A stretch of DNA of 64,000 nt, taken from the NCBI RefSeq assembly GCF_023130475.1, contig NZ_JAKHEX010000001.1, positions 248,001 to 312,000 of the forward strand. The letters are read 5' to 3'. This stretch comes from Aciditerrimonas ferrireducens. GTDB lineage: Bacteria > Actinomycetota > Acidimicrobiia > Acidimicrobiales > UBA8190. Below, piece after piece: positions 30,722 through 39,654 of the stretch. Each line of letters opens with the position of its first letter. The first letter of the stretch is position 1. The translations under genes were made by a program, and so were the position numbers. Under the pieces are notes generated by a model. That model saw nothing but the letters and a program-made list of their open reading frames with translations, was not told the origin of the DNA and made no database searches.

Positions 30722-31699
30722 ATGGGGACGACGGCAGCGCAGGTCGGCTGGATCGGGACGGGTCGGATGGGTGCCGCCATGTGCCGCCGGCTGCTCGAGC
30801 GGGGCCGGGCGGTGGCCGTCTACAACCGGACCCGGGCGAAGGCCGAGGCGTTGGCCGAGCAGGGGGCGAAGGTGGTCGAGCGGCCGGCGGACCTGGCCGG
30901 GTGCGGGGTGGTGTTCGTGACGGTGGCGGGCGACGGGGACCTGGAGGCCGTGGTGAGCGGCCCCGGAGGCCTGTTGGCGGAGGAGGGGGCCCCGCGGCTG
31001 GTGGTGGACTGCTCGACGGTCTCGGCCGAGGAGTCCGAGCGGGTCCGCAAGGCGCTGGCCGAGCGGGGCTCGACCCTGTTGGTGGCTCCGGTGAGCGGCA
31101 ACCCGAAGGTGGCCCGGGCGGGGCGGCTGACGATGGCGGTGTCGGGTCCGGCGTGGGCCTACGAGGAGGCCAGGCCGCTGCTGGACGCCATCGGGTCGGG
31201 CTCGACCTGGGTCGGGGAGGGCGAGGAGGCCAGGCTGGTGAAGCTGTGCCACAACCTCTTCCTGGGGGTCGTCAGCCAGGCCCTGGCCGAGGTGACGGTG
31301 CTGGCCGAGCGGGCCGGGGTGCGGCGGGCCGACTTCCTCGGCTACCTGAACCGATCGGTGATGGGGTCGGTGTTCAGCGGCTACAAGACCCCCCAGCTGG
31401 TCCACCTGGACTTCGAGGCGACCTTCACCTCGACGCTGCTACGCAAGGACTTCGACCTGGGCCTCGGGGCGGCCCGGGCCCTGGAGGTCCCGATGCCGGT
31501 GGCGGCCCTCGTCCACCAGCTGGTCCAGCGCCTGGTGGGGGAGGGGTTCGCGGACCAGGACTTCGCCGCCCTGCTGGTCCTCCAGGCCCGGGCGGCCGGG
31601 ATGACGCTGACGCCCGAGGACCGGGAGGTGGAGGACGGCCTGGGCGGTGTGGTCGCCCCGCCCGCCAGGCGGGACCAGCAGGTGCCCGACGAGGCGTGA
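30722..31699 (+). CDS. NAD-dependent beta-hydroxyacid dehydrogenase family
   Basis: A 325-residue protein of the 3-hydroxyisobutyrate/6-phosphogluconate dehydrogenase family. The Rossmann motif is GWIGTGRMGAAMCRRLLERG, then VYNRTRAKAEAL; the substrate region is PVSGNPKVARAGRLTMAVSG and the catalytic lysine lies in VKLCHNLFLG. The substrate is unknown. ATG has GGGGAGGAG upstream. It opens a three-gene unit behind a strong promoter with a LacI-type operator. Confidence 0.88.
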   Translation: MGTTAAQVGWIGTGRMGAAMCRRLLERGRAVAVYNRTRAKAEALAEQGAKVVERPADLAGCGVVFVTVAGDGDLEAVVSGPGGLLAEEGAPRLVVDCSTVSAEESERVRKALAERGSTLLVAPVSGNPKVARAGRLTMAVSGPAWAYEEARPLLDAIGSGSTWVGEGEEARLVKLCHNLFLGVVSQALAEVTVLAERAGVRRADFLGYLNRSVMGSVFSGYKTPQLVHLDFEATFTSTLLRKDFDLGLGAARALEVPMPVAALVHQLVQRLVGEGFADQDFAALLVLQARAAGMTLTPEDREVEDGLGGVVAPPARRDQQVPDEA

Positions 31700-31798
31700 C
31701 GCAGCGCAGGTGCGCACGGTGAGCGGCCCCCGGCAAGGACGGGGGCCAGAAGGAGGAGGAAGAGGTGGGGGTGAGGAGCACGACCGGGGAGGAGGGTC

Positions 31799-33070
31799 AT
31801 GGCTGACCTGCTCGACATCCAGACGCTCGGCGAGCTGCCCCTGGCGCCCGCGCCGGGGAGGATGGCGGTGGACTTCGAGGTCCGGGTGGACTTCGACCGG
31901 CTGCGGCGGTACCGACTCGAGCGGGCCCGGGCCGCCCTGGAGGCCTCCGAGCTCGGGGCCCTGCTGTGCTTCGACGTGAACAACGTCCGGTACCTGACGT
32001 CCACGCAGATCGGCGAGTGGGTCCGGGACAAGGTGTGCCGCTACGCCCTGCTCGCCCGAGGCCAGGAGCCGGTCCTCTGGGACTTCGGGTCGGCGGCGAA
32101 GCACCACCGGCTCTACGCCCCCTGGCTGGCGCCCGAGCGTTCCCGGGCCGGCATGCTGGGCCTGCGAGGTTCGGTGGCGCCCGAGGCGGGCCTCATGGAC
32201 CGGGCCGCGGCCGAGATCAGGGCCCTGCTCGAGGAGGCCGGCGTGGCCGACCAGCCGATCGGGCTGGACATCGCCGAGCTGCCGATGGTCTTCGCCCTGC
32301 AGCGGGCCGGCCTTGAGGTGCGGGACGGCCAGCAGGTCATGCTGGATGCCCGGCAGGTCAAGTCCCGGGACGAGATCGCCTTGCTGTCGACCTCGGCAGC
32401 CCTGGTGGACGGCGCCTACCAGCTCATCTCGGAGATCCTGAAGCCCGGTGTCCGGGAGAACGAGATCGTCGCCCAGGTCAACGAGTTCCTTTACGCCCAG
32501 GGCTCCGACGACGTCGAGGCCATCAACGCCGTCTCGGGGGAGCGCTGCAGCCCCCATCCCCACAACTTCTCGGACCGTATGATCCGCCCCGGCGACCAGG
32601 CCTTCTTCGACATCATCCAGTCCTACAACGGTTACCGGACCTGCTATTACCGGACCTTCTGCGTGGGCCGGGCGACCACCGCGCAGCGCGACGCCTACCG
32701 TCGGGCCCGGGAGTGGATCGACGCCGCCATCGAGATGGTCAAGCCCGGGGTGACCACCGACCAGATCGCCCGGCTGTGGCCCAAGGCCGAGGAGTTCGGC
32801 TTCGCCGACGAGATGGAGGCCTTCGGCCTGCAGTTCGGCCACGGCCTCGGCCTGGCCCTCCACGAGCGGCCCATCGTGAGCCGGCTGAACTCACTGGAGC
32901 ACCCGGTGGAGATCAAAGAGGGCATGGTCTTCGCCCTGGAGACCTACTGTCCGGCCAGCGACGGAGTCTCGGCGGCCCGGATCGAGGAGGAGGTCGTGGT
33001 GACCGCCTCGGGCTGCGAGGTCATCACCCGCTTCCCCGCCGAGGAGCTCTTCGTGGCCAATGCCTACTGA
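31799..33070 (+). CDS. M24-family peptidase/hydrolase, altered metal site
   Basis: A 423-residue creatinase/prolidase-type (pita-bread) protein. Residues 40-180 form the N-domain; the M24 catalytic domain follows. Histidine in FGHGLGLALHE and glutamates in FALETYCP and ARIEEEVVV are kept, but the usual D-x10-D metal pair reads FFDIIQSYNGYRTCYYRTF, where the second aspartate of the GYxxDxxRT pattern is cysteine. It may therefore be a non-peptidase hydrolase or lyase of this fold. GAGGAGG precedes the ATG. It overlaps the acyl-CoA dehydrogenase gene by 11 nt. Confidence 0.8.
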   Translation: MADLLDIQTLGELPLAPAPGRMAVDFEVRVDFDRLRRYRLERARAALEASELGALLCFDVNNVRYLTSTQIGEWVRDKVCRYALLARGQEPVLWDFGSAAKHHRLYAPWLAPERSRAGMLGLRGSVAPEAGLMDRAAAEIRALLEEAGVADQPIGLDIAELPMVFALQRAGLEVRDGQQVMLDARQVKSRDEIALLSTSAALVDGAYQLISEILKPGVRENEIVAQVNEFLYAQGSDDVEAINAVSGERCSPHPHNFSDRMIRPGDQAFFDIIQSYNGYRTCYYRTFCVGRATTAQRDAYRRAREWIDAAIEMVKPGVTTDQIARLWPKAEEFGFADEMEAFGLQFGHGLGLALHERPIVSRLNSLEHPVEIKEGMVFALETYCPASDGVSAARIEEEVVVTASGCEVITRFPAEELFVANAY

Positions 33071-34331
33071 GCATCCTGGATCCGAACGGGCTGGGCGGCT
33101 CGCCCCCTTGCCGCCCAGCCACCTGCCCGGCGACTGGCTGGTGGAGGAGCTCGACGAGGAGCAGCGCCTCATGCAGGCGACCTGTCGACGCTACGTCGAC
33201 CGGGTGCTGCGACCGTTCGTGCAGTCGGCGTGGCAGCGCGAGTGGGTCATGGACCCCGCGGACCGGCTACCCCGCGAGATCCTCGAGGAGGCCGACCGGG
33301 CTGGGCTGCGGAGCCTGGGCATCCCGGCCCGTTTCGGCGGGGTCGAGGTCGACCCGAGCAAGGAGGCGGCCACCTTCGCCGTCATCGCGAACAAGTTGGT
33401 CCAGAACTGGAAGGTTGCGGTCCTGCTGCGGGCGCTGGCGCCCGAGGAGCAACAGGAGGAGTGGTTCGGCCAGGCGCTGGCCGAACCGGGGTTCCTCATG
33501 GCCCACTGCCTGACCGAGCCTCAGGGTGCCTCGGACCGCTGGCTGCCCTACGATGTCCCCGAGGCCGCCATGACCACCCGGGCCGAGCACCGGAGTGGTC
33601 GCTGGGTCCTGAACGGCAGGAAGCACTTCATCTCCAACGGCTACGACGCCAGCCTCTTCGTCGTGTATGCCTGCACGGATCCGAGCGTCGGCATGCTCTC
33701 GGGCACCGGCAGCTTCGTGGTCCCCCGAGGGACTCCCGGGCTGGAGGTCGTCCGCTGCAACGAGACCGTGGGTGGGCGGTTCATGAACAATGGCGAGCTG
33801 GTCCTCGAGGACTGCGCCGTCCCCGAGGACCACGTCCTGGCGGTCGGTGACGCCCTAGGCAAGGCCGGCATCTACTTTCGTCCCGGCAAGGTCCTCCAAG
33901 CCGCGAAGAACCTGGGCATCGGCCAGGAGGCCTTCGCCCAGACTGCCGAATGGGTCCAGAGCCGCGTCCAGGGCGGCCGGGTGCTCGTCGAGCACCAGGC
34001 GGTCGCCTTGCGTCTGGCGGCCATGGCGACCCGCTTGGAGGCGGCCGGCGCCCTCCTGCGGGCTGCAGCCGGCGCCGTGGACCGCCGGCAGCCCGAGGCC
34101 GAGGTCCGCTGCGAGGCCGCCAAGCTCTTCACCGCCACCGAGGTCTTCGAGGTGTGCCGGGACGCGGTCGAGCTCCACGGGGGTGCGGGTGCCATGCTGG
34201 AGGTCGGCGTCCAGAAGCACCTCCGGGACGCCGCCGTCTACCTCCACATGGACGCGACCAGCGACATCACCAGCTTCCGGCTGGTCAAGGCGCTGTTCCC
34301 GGAACGAGCCGGGACCTACGCCGGTCCCTGA
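33060..34331 (+). CDS. Acyl-CoA dehydrogenase family protein
   Basis: A 423-residue flavoprotein. Conserved regions are the N-terminal helical domain (RRYVDRVLRPFVQSAWQREW), the beta domain with HCLTEPQGASDRW and KHFISNGYDASLFVV, and the C-terminal helices with GIGQEAFAQTAEWVQSRVQ and VELHGGAGAMLEVGVQKHLR. The electron acceptor would be ETF. The substrate is not deducible. It overlaps the M24 gene at the start and runs 16 nt into the convergent amidohydrolase gene. Confidence 0.87.
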   Translation: MPTEHPGSERAGRLAPLPPSHLPGDWLVEELDEEQRLMQATCRRYVDRVLRPFVQSAWQREWVMDPADRLPREILEEADRAGLRSLGIPARFGGVEVDPSKEAATFAVIANKLVQNWKVAVLLRALAPEEQQEEWFGQALAEPGFLMAHCLTEPQGASDRWLPYDVPEAAMTTRAEHRSGRWVLNGRKHFISNGYDASLFVVYACTDPSVGMLSGTGSFVVPRGTPGLEVVRCNETVGGRFMNNGELVLEDCAVPEDHVLAVGDALGKAGIYFRPGKVLQAAKNLGIGQEAFAQTAEWVQSRVQGGRVLVEHQAVALRLAAMATRLEAAGALLRAAAGAVDRRQPEAEVRCEAAKLFTATEVFEVCRDAVELHGGAGAMLEVGVQKHLRDAAVYLHMDATSDITSFRLVKALFPERAGTYAGP

Positions 34332-35308
34332 CGCGAAGGTGGCGGGTCCGTCGGGACGGGCAGCCGCAGGAGGCGCTCGGCGTTCCCGTGGGCCAGCTTC
34401 TCCCGGTCGGCCGGGGGCACCGGCAGGCCGTCGAGGAAGCGGCGCCCCGCCAGGGGGTCGGCGAAGGGATAGTCGACGGAGAAGAGCATGCGGTCGATGC
34501 CGATGACGCTGCGGGCGCATTCGAAGGGCGGGAGGGTGAAGTAGGCGCTCGTCGTCACCCAGAGGTGCTCGTGGACGTAGTCGGCCACCCGTCGGGCCAG
34601 GTGGGTGGCCATCGGGCTCAAGGTGGCATCGGCCCGGGCCAAGGAGAAGGGGAGGTTCTCGCCCATGTGGCCCACGATCAGCTGGAGGCGGGGATGGCGG
34701 TCGAAGACTCCGCCGACCACCATGCGGAGCACGTGCAGGGCGGTCTCGGCGTGCCAGCCCCAGCCAGGGCCGGCCAAGGTGGCGGCCACGGCCTCGGGCA
34801 GCCCGGCGTAGTAGGCGTCCCGGACTGCGGGGGGCGGCAGGGTCGGATGGAGGTAGATGGGCACGCCAAGGTCCTCGGCGGCAGCGAGGATCGGTGCGAA
34901 GCTCGGGTCGTCGAGGAAGCGCCCCTCGGTGTGGCCGTGGATCATGGCCCCCACGAACCCGAGCTCCTCGACGCAGCGGGAGAGCTCCTTGCTGGCCTCC
35001 TCGGGGGCGGGGGTCGGCAGGCTGGCGAAGCCGGCGAAACGGTCGGGGTGCGCGGCCACCACCTCGGCCAGCTGATCGTTCAGCCGGCGGCTGGCGTCGA
35101 CCGACGCACCAGGGGGGAGGTGCTGGGTGCCAGGCGCGGTGGAGGAGAGCACCTGGAGGTCGATCCCCGCGGCGTCCATGGCCGCGAGACGACCCTCGCC
35201 GACGTCGAGCAGTTGGGCCGCCACCTCCTCGCCCCGGCCGGCCACCCCGGCGCGGGGAGCGCCGAGCTCCGGCGTCGTGAAGTGCTCCTCGAGGGCAACG
35301 ACCCGCAC
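34316..35308 (-). CDS. Amidohydrolase, ACMSD-like
   Basis: A 330-residue TIM-barrel protein of the amidohydrolase-2 family, which includes decarboxylases such as ACMSD. It begins VVALEEHFTTPELG (the E-E-H metal start seen in this family), has MIHGHTEGRFLDDP, PIYLHPTLPPPAV, IVGHMGENLPF and IDRMLFSVDYPFADP, the last holding the metal aspartate. Start is GTG at 35308. It is convergent with the acyl-CoA dehydrogenase and probably part of the same catabolic cluster, though no LacI-type site is seen upstream. Confidence 0.85.
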   Translation of the reverse strand: MRVVALEEHFTTPELGAPRAGVAGRGEEVAAQLLDVGEGRLAAMDAAGIDLQVLSSTAPGTQHLPPGASVDASRRLNDQLAEVVAAHPDRFAGFASLPTPAPEEASKELSRCVEELGFVGAMIHGHTEGRFLDDPSFAPILAAAEDLGVPIYLHPTLPPPAVRDAYYAGLPEAVAATLAGPGWGWHAETALHVLRMVVGGVFDRHPRLQLIVGHMGENLPFSLARADATLSPMATHLARRVADYVHEHLWVTTSAYFTLPPFECARSVIGIDRMLFSVDYPFADPLAGRRFLDGLPVPPADREKLAHGNAERLLRLPVPTDPPPSRQGPA

Positions 35309-35545
35309 GGCAGCTTCTCATCCGGGGTCTTTCGTCAGGGACCCGCTGGTGGCGGGTTCACCACCCGAGGCTAGTGGCCGTCTCCCCCGCGGGCTGGCCG
35401 CTCCCCGCGTTAGCGAGGTCGCTGCTGACTCCCCCGGCCGGCCGGCCCGCCGGTGCGGCTCGGTCGGGCTCGCCAGACTCAGGCATTGCCCGGTTGTCGG
35501 CACACGCCCTGCTCGAGAACGAGGCTGGCACGGCGGCCCGCGTGC
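35309..35545. other. Boundary between core genes and CRISPR locus
   Basis: A non-coding stretch of about 240 nt between the start of the amidohydrolase gene and the cmr1 promoter. It holds the amidohydrolase upstream region and GC-rich short inverted repeats. I see no tRNA, attachment site or insertion-sequence end marking the locus border. Confidence 0.5.
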
Positions 35546-35551
35546 TATCGT
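35543..35551 (+). promoter_or_regulatory. Extended -10 promoter of cmr operon
   Basis: TGC followed by TATCGT is a full extended -10 element. It ends 7 nt before GTG 35559, so transcription would begin at or next to the start codon (leaderless). No good -35 hexamer is seen, as expected for extended -10 promoters. Confidence 0.6.
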
Positions 35552-35558
35552 CACGGCG

Positions 35559-36647
35559 GTGGGGGCTGTGCCGACGCAACGCATCCGTTTGGATGCGCGT
35601 TTTTTTCTCGTCTCGCCCATGATCTCGCGCGGTGCCGACCAGACCCGTGCCGAACTGCGCCTGACCGAGCTGAAGTCGCTCATGCGGCTCTGGTGGCGGC
35701 GGTGGTGGTGGGGAAGCCAGGAAAGCCCGACCGTCGAGGGCTTGCGGACCGAGGAGGCCCGGCTCTTCGGGGGTCCGGATTCGCCTGGAGGTGATCCCGT
35801 GCCCTCGAGCGTCCGGTTGCGCGCGGTTCACGTCAACTTGAGGCCCGAATCACTTGAAGAGATCTTCGACGATCGTCCCCGGGCAAAGGCGCACGGTGCC
35901 GGTCGGGGGCGCCGGTCGGCGCTCGATGCCGCGAGCTGGCGCGCGCGCGGCCGGGACCGGAACCCGCAGTCGATCCAACGGGCCTGTTGCCTGCAGGGCT
36001 CGTTCACCGTCCGCTTCGAGCTCCCTGCCACCTCTGAGCGGACGCTGTTGACGGTGCTCTGGCTCGTCGATCGGTTCGGGACCCTCGGCTCGCGGGCGAG
36101 CAACGGCTGGGGCTCGTTGCGGGTCACCGAGGTGACCGGCTCCCATCCCGAGATCGACGGCGGGCCCCGAGCCCTCGTGGCCCCGGACCGAGCCCAGCTC
36201 CTCCGGGACACCCGGACCCAGGACGGCTGGCCCTCGGGCCTGATCGGCCTCCACGAGGGGGCCGCCGGCGGCCAGGTGCTGGCCCGCGACCTGCAGGACG
36301 CCGTCATGGCGCTGTCCTTGGCGCGACGCTCGGTGGCATCCATCGAGGCCCGGGGGTCGAGCCGGCCGGCGCCGACGTCGTCGCCAGCCAGCGAAAAGGG
36401 GCCCCGCCGGGTGAACGCGCTCCGGCTCCGGGTCGACACCGACCTGTCGCCCGACGGTTCGCCTCGTCCCGGGCAGCCGTGGTTCGCCCGCTGGTACCTG
36501 ACCGGTCCGCCAGGGCTCGACCCGAAGGCCGTGAACGACGCGCTCGTGCGCTGCTTTCGCGCCGGGTCCGCGTCCAGAGACGAGCCCCTCGGCGCAAGGT
36601 GGCGGCCCGAGCCGTGGGACCCCTGGGGGAGCAGTGGTGGCGGCTGA
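35559..36647 (+). CDS. cmr1: Type III-B effector subunit Cmr1
   Basis: Cmr1 caps the distal end of the Cmr complex and contacts target RNA and crRNA. Its RAMP signature is RIRLDARFFLVSPMISRGAD followed by ELKSLMRLWWRRWWW, typical of Cmr1. A second RAMP fold is suggested by LDRFGTLGSRASNGWGSL-type text (VDRFGTLGSRASNGWGSLRV). Two GTG starts are possible, 35559 (362 aa, favoured because it coincides with the predicted transcript start) and 35568 (359 aa). A terminator-like hairpin lies inside codons 8-16. It overlaps cas10 by 14 nt. Confidence 0.9.
   Translation: MGAVPTQRIRLDARFFLVSPMISRGADQTRAELRLTELKSLMRLWWRRWWWGSQESPTVEGLRTEEARLFGGPDSPGGDPVPSSVRLRAVHVNLRPESLEEIFDDRPRAKAHGAGRGRRSALDAASWRARGRDRNPQSIQRACCLQGSFTVRFELPATSERTLLTVLWLVDRFGTLGSRASNGWGSLRVTEVTGSHPEIDGGPRALVAPDRAQLLRDTRTQDGWPSGLIGLHEGAAGGQVLARDLQDAVMALSLARRSVASIEARGSSRPAPTSSPASEKGPRRVNALRLRVDTDLSPDGSPRPGQPWFARWYLTGPPGLDPKAVNDALVRCFRAGSASRDEPLGARWRPEPWDPWGSSGGG
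35580..35606 (+). terminator. Terminator-like attenuator inside cmr1
   Basis: A 7-bp perfect stem (CGCATCC pairing with GGATGCG, loop GTTT) is followed after two bases by seven T. It has the form of an intrinsic terminator, yet lies within the first codons of cmr1, about 25-50 nt after the predicted transcript start. A run of seven T is rare in this genome. Confidence 0.6.
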
Positions 36648-39600
36648 GGCGGTGCGTGAGGACGACCAGGGTCGTCGCTTCCGCCGGAAGGTCTCGGCGT
36701 GGCTGCACGACCCGCTCGCGAAAGCGCTCGTCCTCGGGACCGGCCAGGCGCACGAGGGAGGCTCCGTGCGAGCCCTTCGTGAGGACCTGGGGCTCGGGCC
36801 CGTCAGCGAAGATGACCGGCTCGCGGACCGCTTCGCGGCGGGGGCAGATCGCATCCCGATGCCGAGGTCGCTGCGTCTCCGAAGCGACTTCCGCGCACAG
36901 CCCGAGCTCCGTCACCCACTGGCGGCGAGTCGTACCGTCGCGGATCCGTTGCAGGACGTGAGCCCGGAGGCACTGGAGTCCCAGGCGTTCGATGCCCTCA
37001 GGCAGCTGATCGTCCGTGCCGAGGGGTCGGTCGACTGGGTCGCCACCTCCCTCCTGTTGTGGCGGTTCGGGGCGCGACCAGAGGTCCTGGGCGAGCAGGG
37101 TGCCGCGGTTCCTCGTCTGGGGGAGGGCTGGTGGGTGCTGCCGGCGGACACCAGGGTGCCCGACCACAGCATCGTGCAGCACCTCGACCTCGCGAGCGCC
37201 TACGCCGGTGTCCATCCGCACCCGGCCCTCCTGGCGGTCAGCATCGGGCCGGTCCAGTCCTTCGTTCGGGTCGCCCGCACGACGTCGGACTTCTGGTCCG
37301 GCTCGAACCTCCTCGGCGCGCTCGCCTGGGAGGCGATAGCGGTCGTGGTGGAGCGCTACGGGCCCGACAGCATCGTGGTGCCGAACCTCCGCGGCGCCCC
37401 GCTGGCCGACCTGTGGCTCCTCTCCGTACTCGAAAGCCGCGGGGGAAGCCTGGCCAGCGGCACCCCGCTGCAGCTCGCGGTCAGCGAACTGAAGCGAGAG
37501 GAGCCCTGCTGGGAGAGCCGAAGCGGCGACCATCCACTTTTGCGGGCCAGCCTGCCGAACCGCTTCGTGGCCCTCGTCGAAAAGGACGAGGCCCCGAACC
37601 TCGCGCGGCGCGCCCAAGTGCGCTGCGCCGAGGCGGTCGAGGAGTGGACCCGCTGGGCGCTCGAGCGACACGGGCCAGTCGCCGCCGGGGCGGGGGCGGG
37701 GCGGTTCCCGACGGTTCACGCCGCGTGGGTGGACCTGAGCGGGCAGCCGGTGCAGGACGTCCGGGCCGAGCTCCTCGACGCACTCGCCGCCTTCGGTGAG
37801 ACGAGGGGGGAACCCGAGCCCGTCTCGGCACGGCTCGCCGCGCTGGGCTGCGGGGGCGAGGGCCGGGCCGGCGGCGGCCTCGAGTTTTTCCCCCCAGGGC
37901 CAGGCGACCTCTACCGGCCGGCGTACGAGCTCCTCGAGCGGGTGATGGGAAGCACGAAGACCGTGCGCGTGTCCCATCAGGATCCCGTCGCTGCGCCTCC
38001 TGCGCCCCGCTGCGGCCTCTGCGGGGAGCGGCCCGCGGTCGTGGTCCCCGCGCCGGGGGGCGACGACGACCGCGAGGAGCCGCTCTGTGCCCTGTGCTGC
38101 TTGAAACGCGAGTGGCCGCGGGTCGCCGCGAAGCGTTGGCCGCCCGGGTCCGCGGCGAGCACCCTCGCCGGACCGGCGGCGGAGCGCTGGGTCCCCTCGA
38201 CGATCGCGCTGGCCCAGGTCCCGACCCAGCGGGCGATCATCGACCGTCTGGGCGACCGGACGACGAAGGAGCTCTCGGCTGGGGATCACCCGGATCGCTC
38301 TGCCCGTCACGCCGTCGTCCCGGCCGTCGCCCGCCAGGCCCAGGACCGTCCCGGCCTCGTCGCCAAGTTCCGGGCGGTGATCGAGGACGGCAGCGGCCCC
38401 GAGGGGGCCGAGGGGCCAGGCACGGTCGGCGGGTCCCCGTGGCCGGGCCTCTGCGCGCTCGCCCGGGATCTCGGGATCGAGGGTCCGTTGCCGATGACCG
38501 CCTACTACGCCATCGTGCAGGCTGACGGGGATCGGATGGGGGCCTGGCTCTCGGGGACCGTGCCCGGGGTGCCCCGCAACCGGGAACGGCTCGCGACGAG
38601 CTTCGCCTGGCACCTCGAACGGCAGCTCGACCAGCTCGACGACGAGGCGTGCCGGCGGGTGGTCGACGAGTGGCTCGAGGAGCCGCGTCCGGTCTCGCCT
38701 GCCTGGCACGGGGCGATCGCGACCGCCCTCAACACGTTCGGTGCCCACGTAGTGCCGTGGCTCGTCGAGGAGGTGCTCGACGGCAAGGTCGTCTACGCCG
38801 GCGGCGACGACCTTCTCGCCATGGTGCCGGTGGACCGGGTCCTCGCGGCGCTCTGGCTGCTGCCGAGCCTGTACCAAGGGAGCCGCCTTCGGGACCCGGA
38901 GACCGGCCAGGAGGTGCCGCTCGAGGATGTCGAGGCGGTGGCGACCCGTCTGGGTCTTCAAGGGCACCCGCTGGGGCGGCTGGTCCACCTGCGCCTCGGT
39001 GGCGGCTGGGTCCAGGTGCCCCGAGGAGGCCGGCCCGGGCCGCTGCGCCTCGCCATGGGTGAGCGCGCCACCATCAGCGTCGGGGTCGCCGTCGCGCACG
39101 CCAGCTACCCGCTCCGAGCAGCGCTGCGGGAGGCGTCCCTGGCCGAGCAGCGGGCCAAGGCGCTCCGAGGAGCCTTCTGCCTGAGCGTGCTCAAACGCTC
39201 AGGGGGGATCGAACAGGTCACGAGCCGGTTCCCCGGACCGGACGGACCGGGCGCGCTCGGAGGGCTGGTCGGCTTCACCGGGGCGCTCGAGGCCGGCCTG
39301 GTCTCGAGGGCAGGAATGGCCCGGGCGGCCCAGTACCTCCGGGAGCTGCCGCCACTCGCCCCGGAGCTCGAGCTCGAGGTGCTGAGCGAGCTGGTCGCCC
39401 GCCAGAGCCTCCTCGGGGCCGACGGGCAACGCCCTGACCCCGATCAGGAGGGGACCGGAGCGAGGCGGCTGGCGGAGGCGAGCCGCGCCGCCATGACGGC
39501 GCTCGGCCCCGGCGCGGGGCGGTCTCCGAAGGATCTCGTTCCGCGTCGTCGGGCCCAGCTCTCGTCGATGCTCGCGATCGCCGAGTTCCTCGGGCGGGGC

Positions 39601-39654
39601 CTTCGGGTCGGCCATGGCCGTGTCGCTGGCCGAACGGAGCAAAGAGAGCGCTGA
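36634..39654 (+). CDS. cas10: Type III-B Cas10/Cmr2, cyclase-competent
   Basis: Cas10 is the large subunit that, on target RNA binding, cleaves single-stranded DNA and makes cyclic oligoadenylate. The 1006-residue protein has an N-terminal HD motif (WLHDPLAKAL, His25-Asp26), a first palm with IVQADGDRMGAWL near residue 630, a four-cysteine zinc finger near 460-490 (CGLCGERP and LCALCC), and the second palm with YAGGDDLLAMV near residue 723. The intact GGDD predicts active cyclase. Start GTG 36634 (36637 also possible) overlaps cmr1; the last base overlaps cmr3. Confidence 0.95.
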   Translation: MVAAEAVREDDQGRRFRRKVSAWLHDPLAKALVLGTGQAHEGGSVRALREDLGLGPVSEDDRLADRFAAGADRIPMPRSLRLRSDFRAQPELRHPLAASRTVADPLQDVSPEALESQAFDALRQLIVRAEGSVDWVATSLLLWRFGARPEVLGEQGAAVPRLGEGWWVLPADTRVPDHSIVQHLDLASAYAGVHPHPALLAVSIGPVQSFVRVARTTSDFWSGSNLLGALAWEAIAVVVERYGPDSIVVPNLRGAPLADLWLLSVLESRGGSLASGTPLQLAVSELKREEPCWESRSGDHPLLRASLPNRFVALVEKDEAPNLARRAQVRCAEAVEEWTRWALERHGPVAAGAGAGRFPTVHAAWVDLSGQPVQDVRAELLDALAAFGETRGEPEPVSARLAALGCGGEGRAGGGLEFFPPGPGDLYRPAYELLERVMGSTKTVRVSHQDPVAAPPAPRCGLCGERPAVVVPAPGGDDDREEPLCALCCLKREWPRVAAKRWPPGSAASTLAGPAAERWVPSTIALAQVPTQRAIIDRLGDRTTKELSAGDHPDRSARHAVVPAVARQAQDRPGLVAKFRAVIEDGSGPEGAEGPGTVGGSPWPGLCALARDLGIEGPLPMTAYYAIVQADGDRMGAWLSGTVPGVPRNRERLATSFAWHLERQLDQLDDEACRRVVDEWLEEPRPVSPAWHGAIATALNTFGAHVVPWLVEEVLDGKVVYAGGDDLLAMVPVDRVLAALWLLPSLYQGSRLRDPETGQEVPLEDVEAVATRLGLQGHPLGRLVHLRLGGGWVQVPRGGRPGPLRLAMGERATISVGVAVAHASYPLRAALREASLAEQRAKALRGAFCLSVLKRSGGIEQVTSRFPGPDGPGALGGLVGFTGALEAGLVSRAGMARAAQYLRELPPLAPELELEVLSELVARQSLLGADGQRPDPDQEGTGARRLAEASRAAMTALGPGAGRSPKDLVPRRRAQLSSMLAIAEFLGRGLRVGHGRVAGRTEQRER

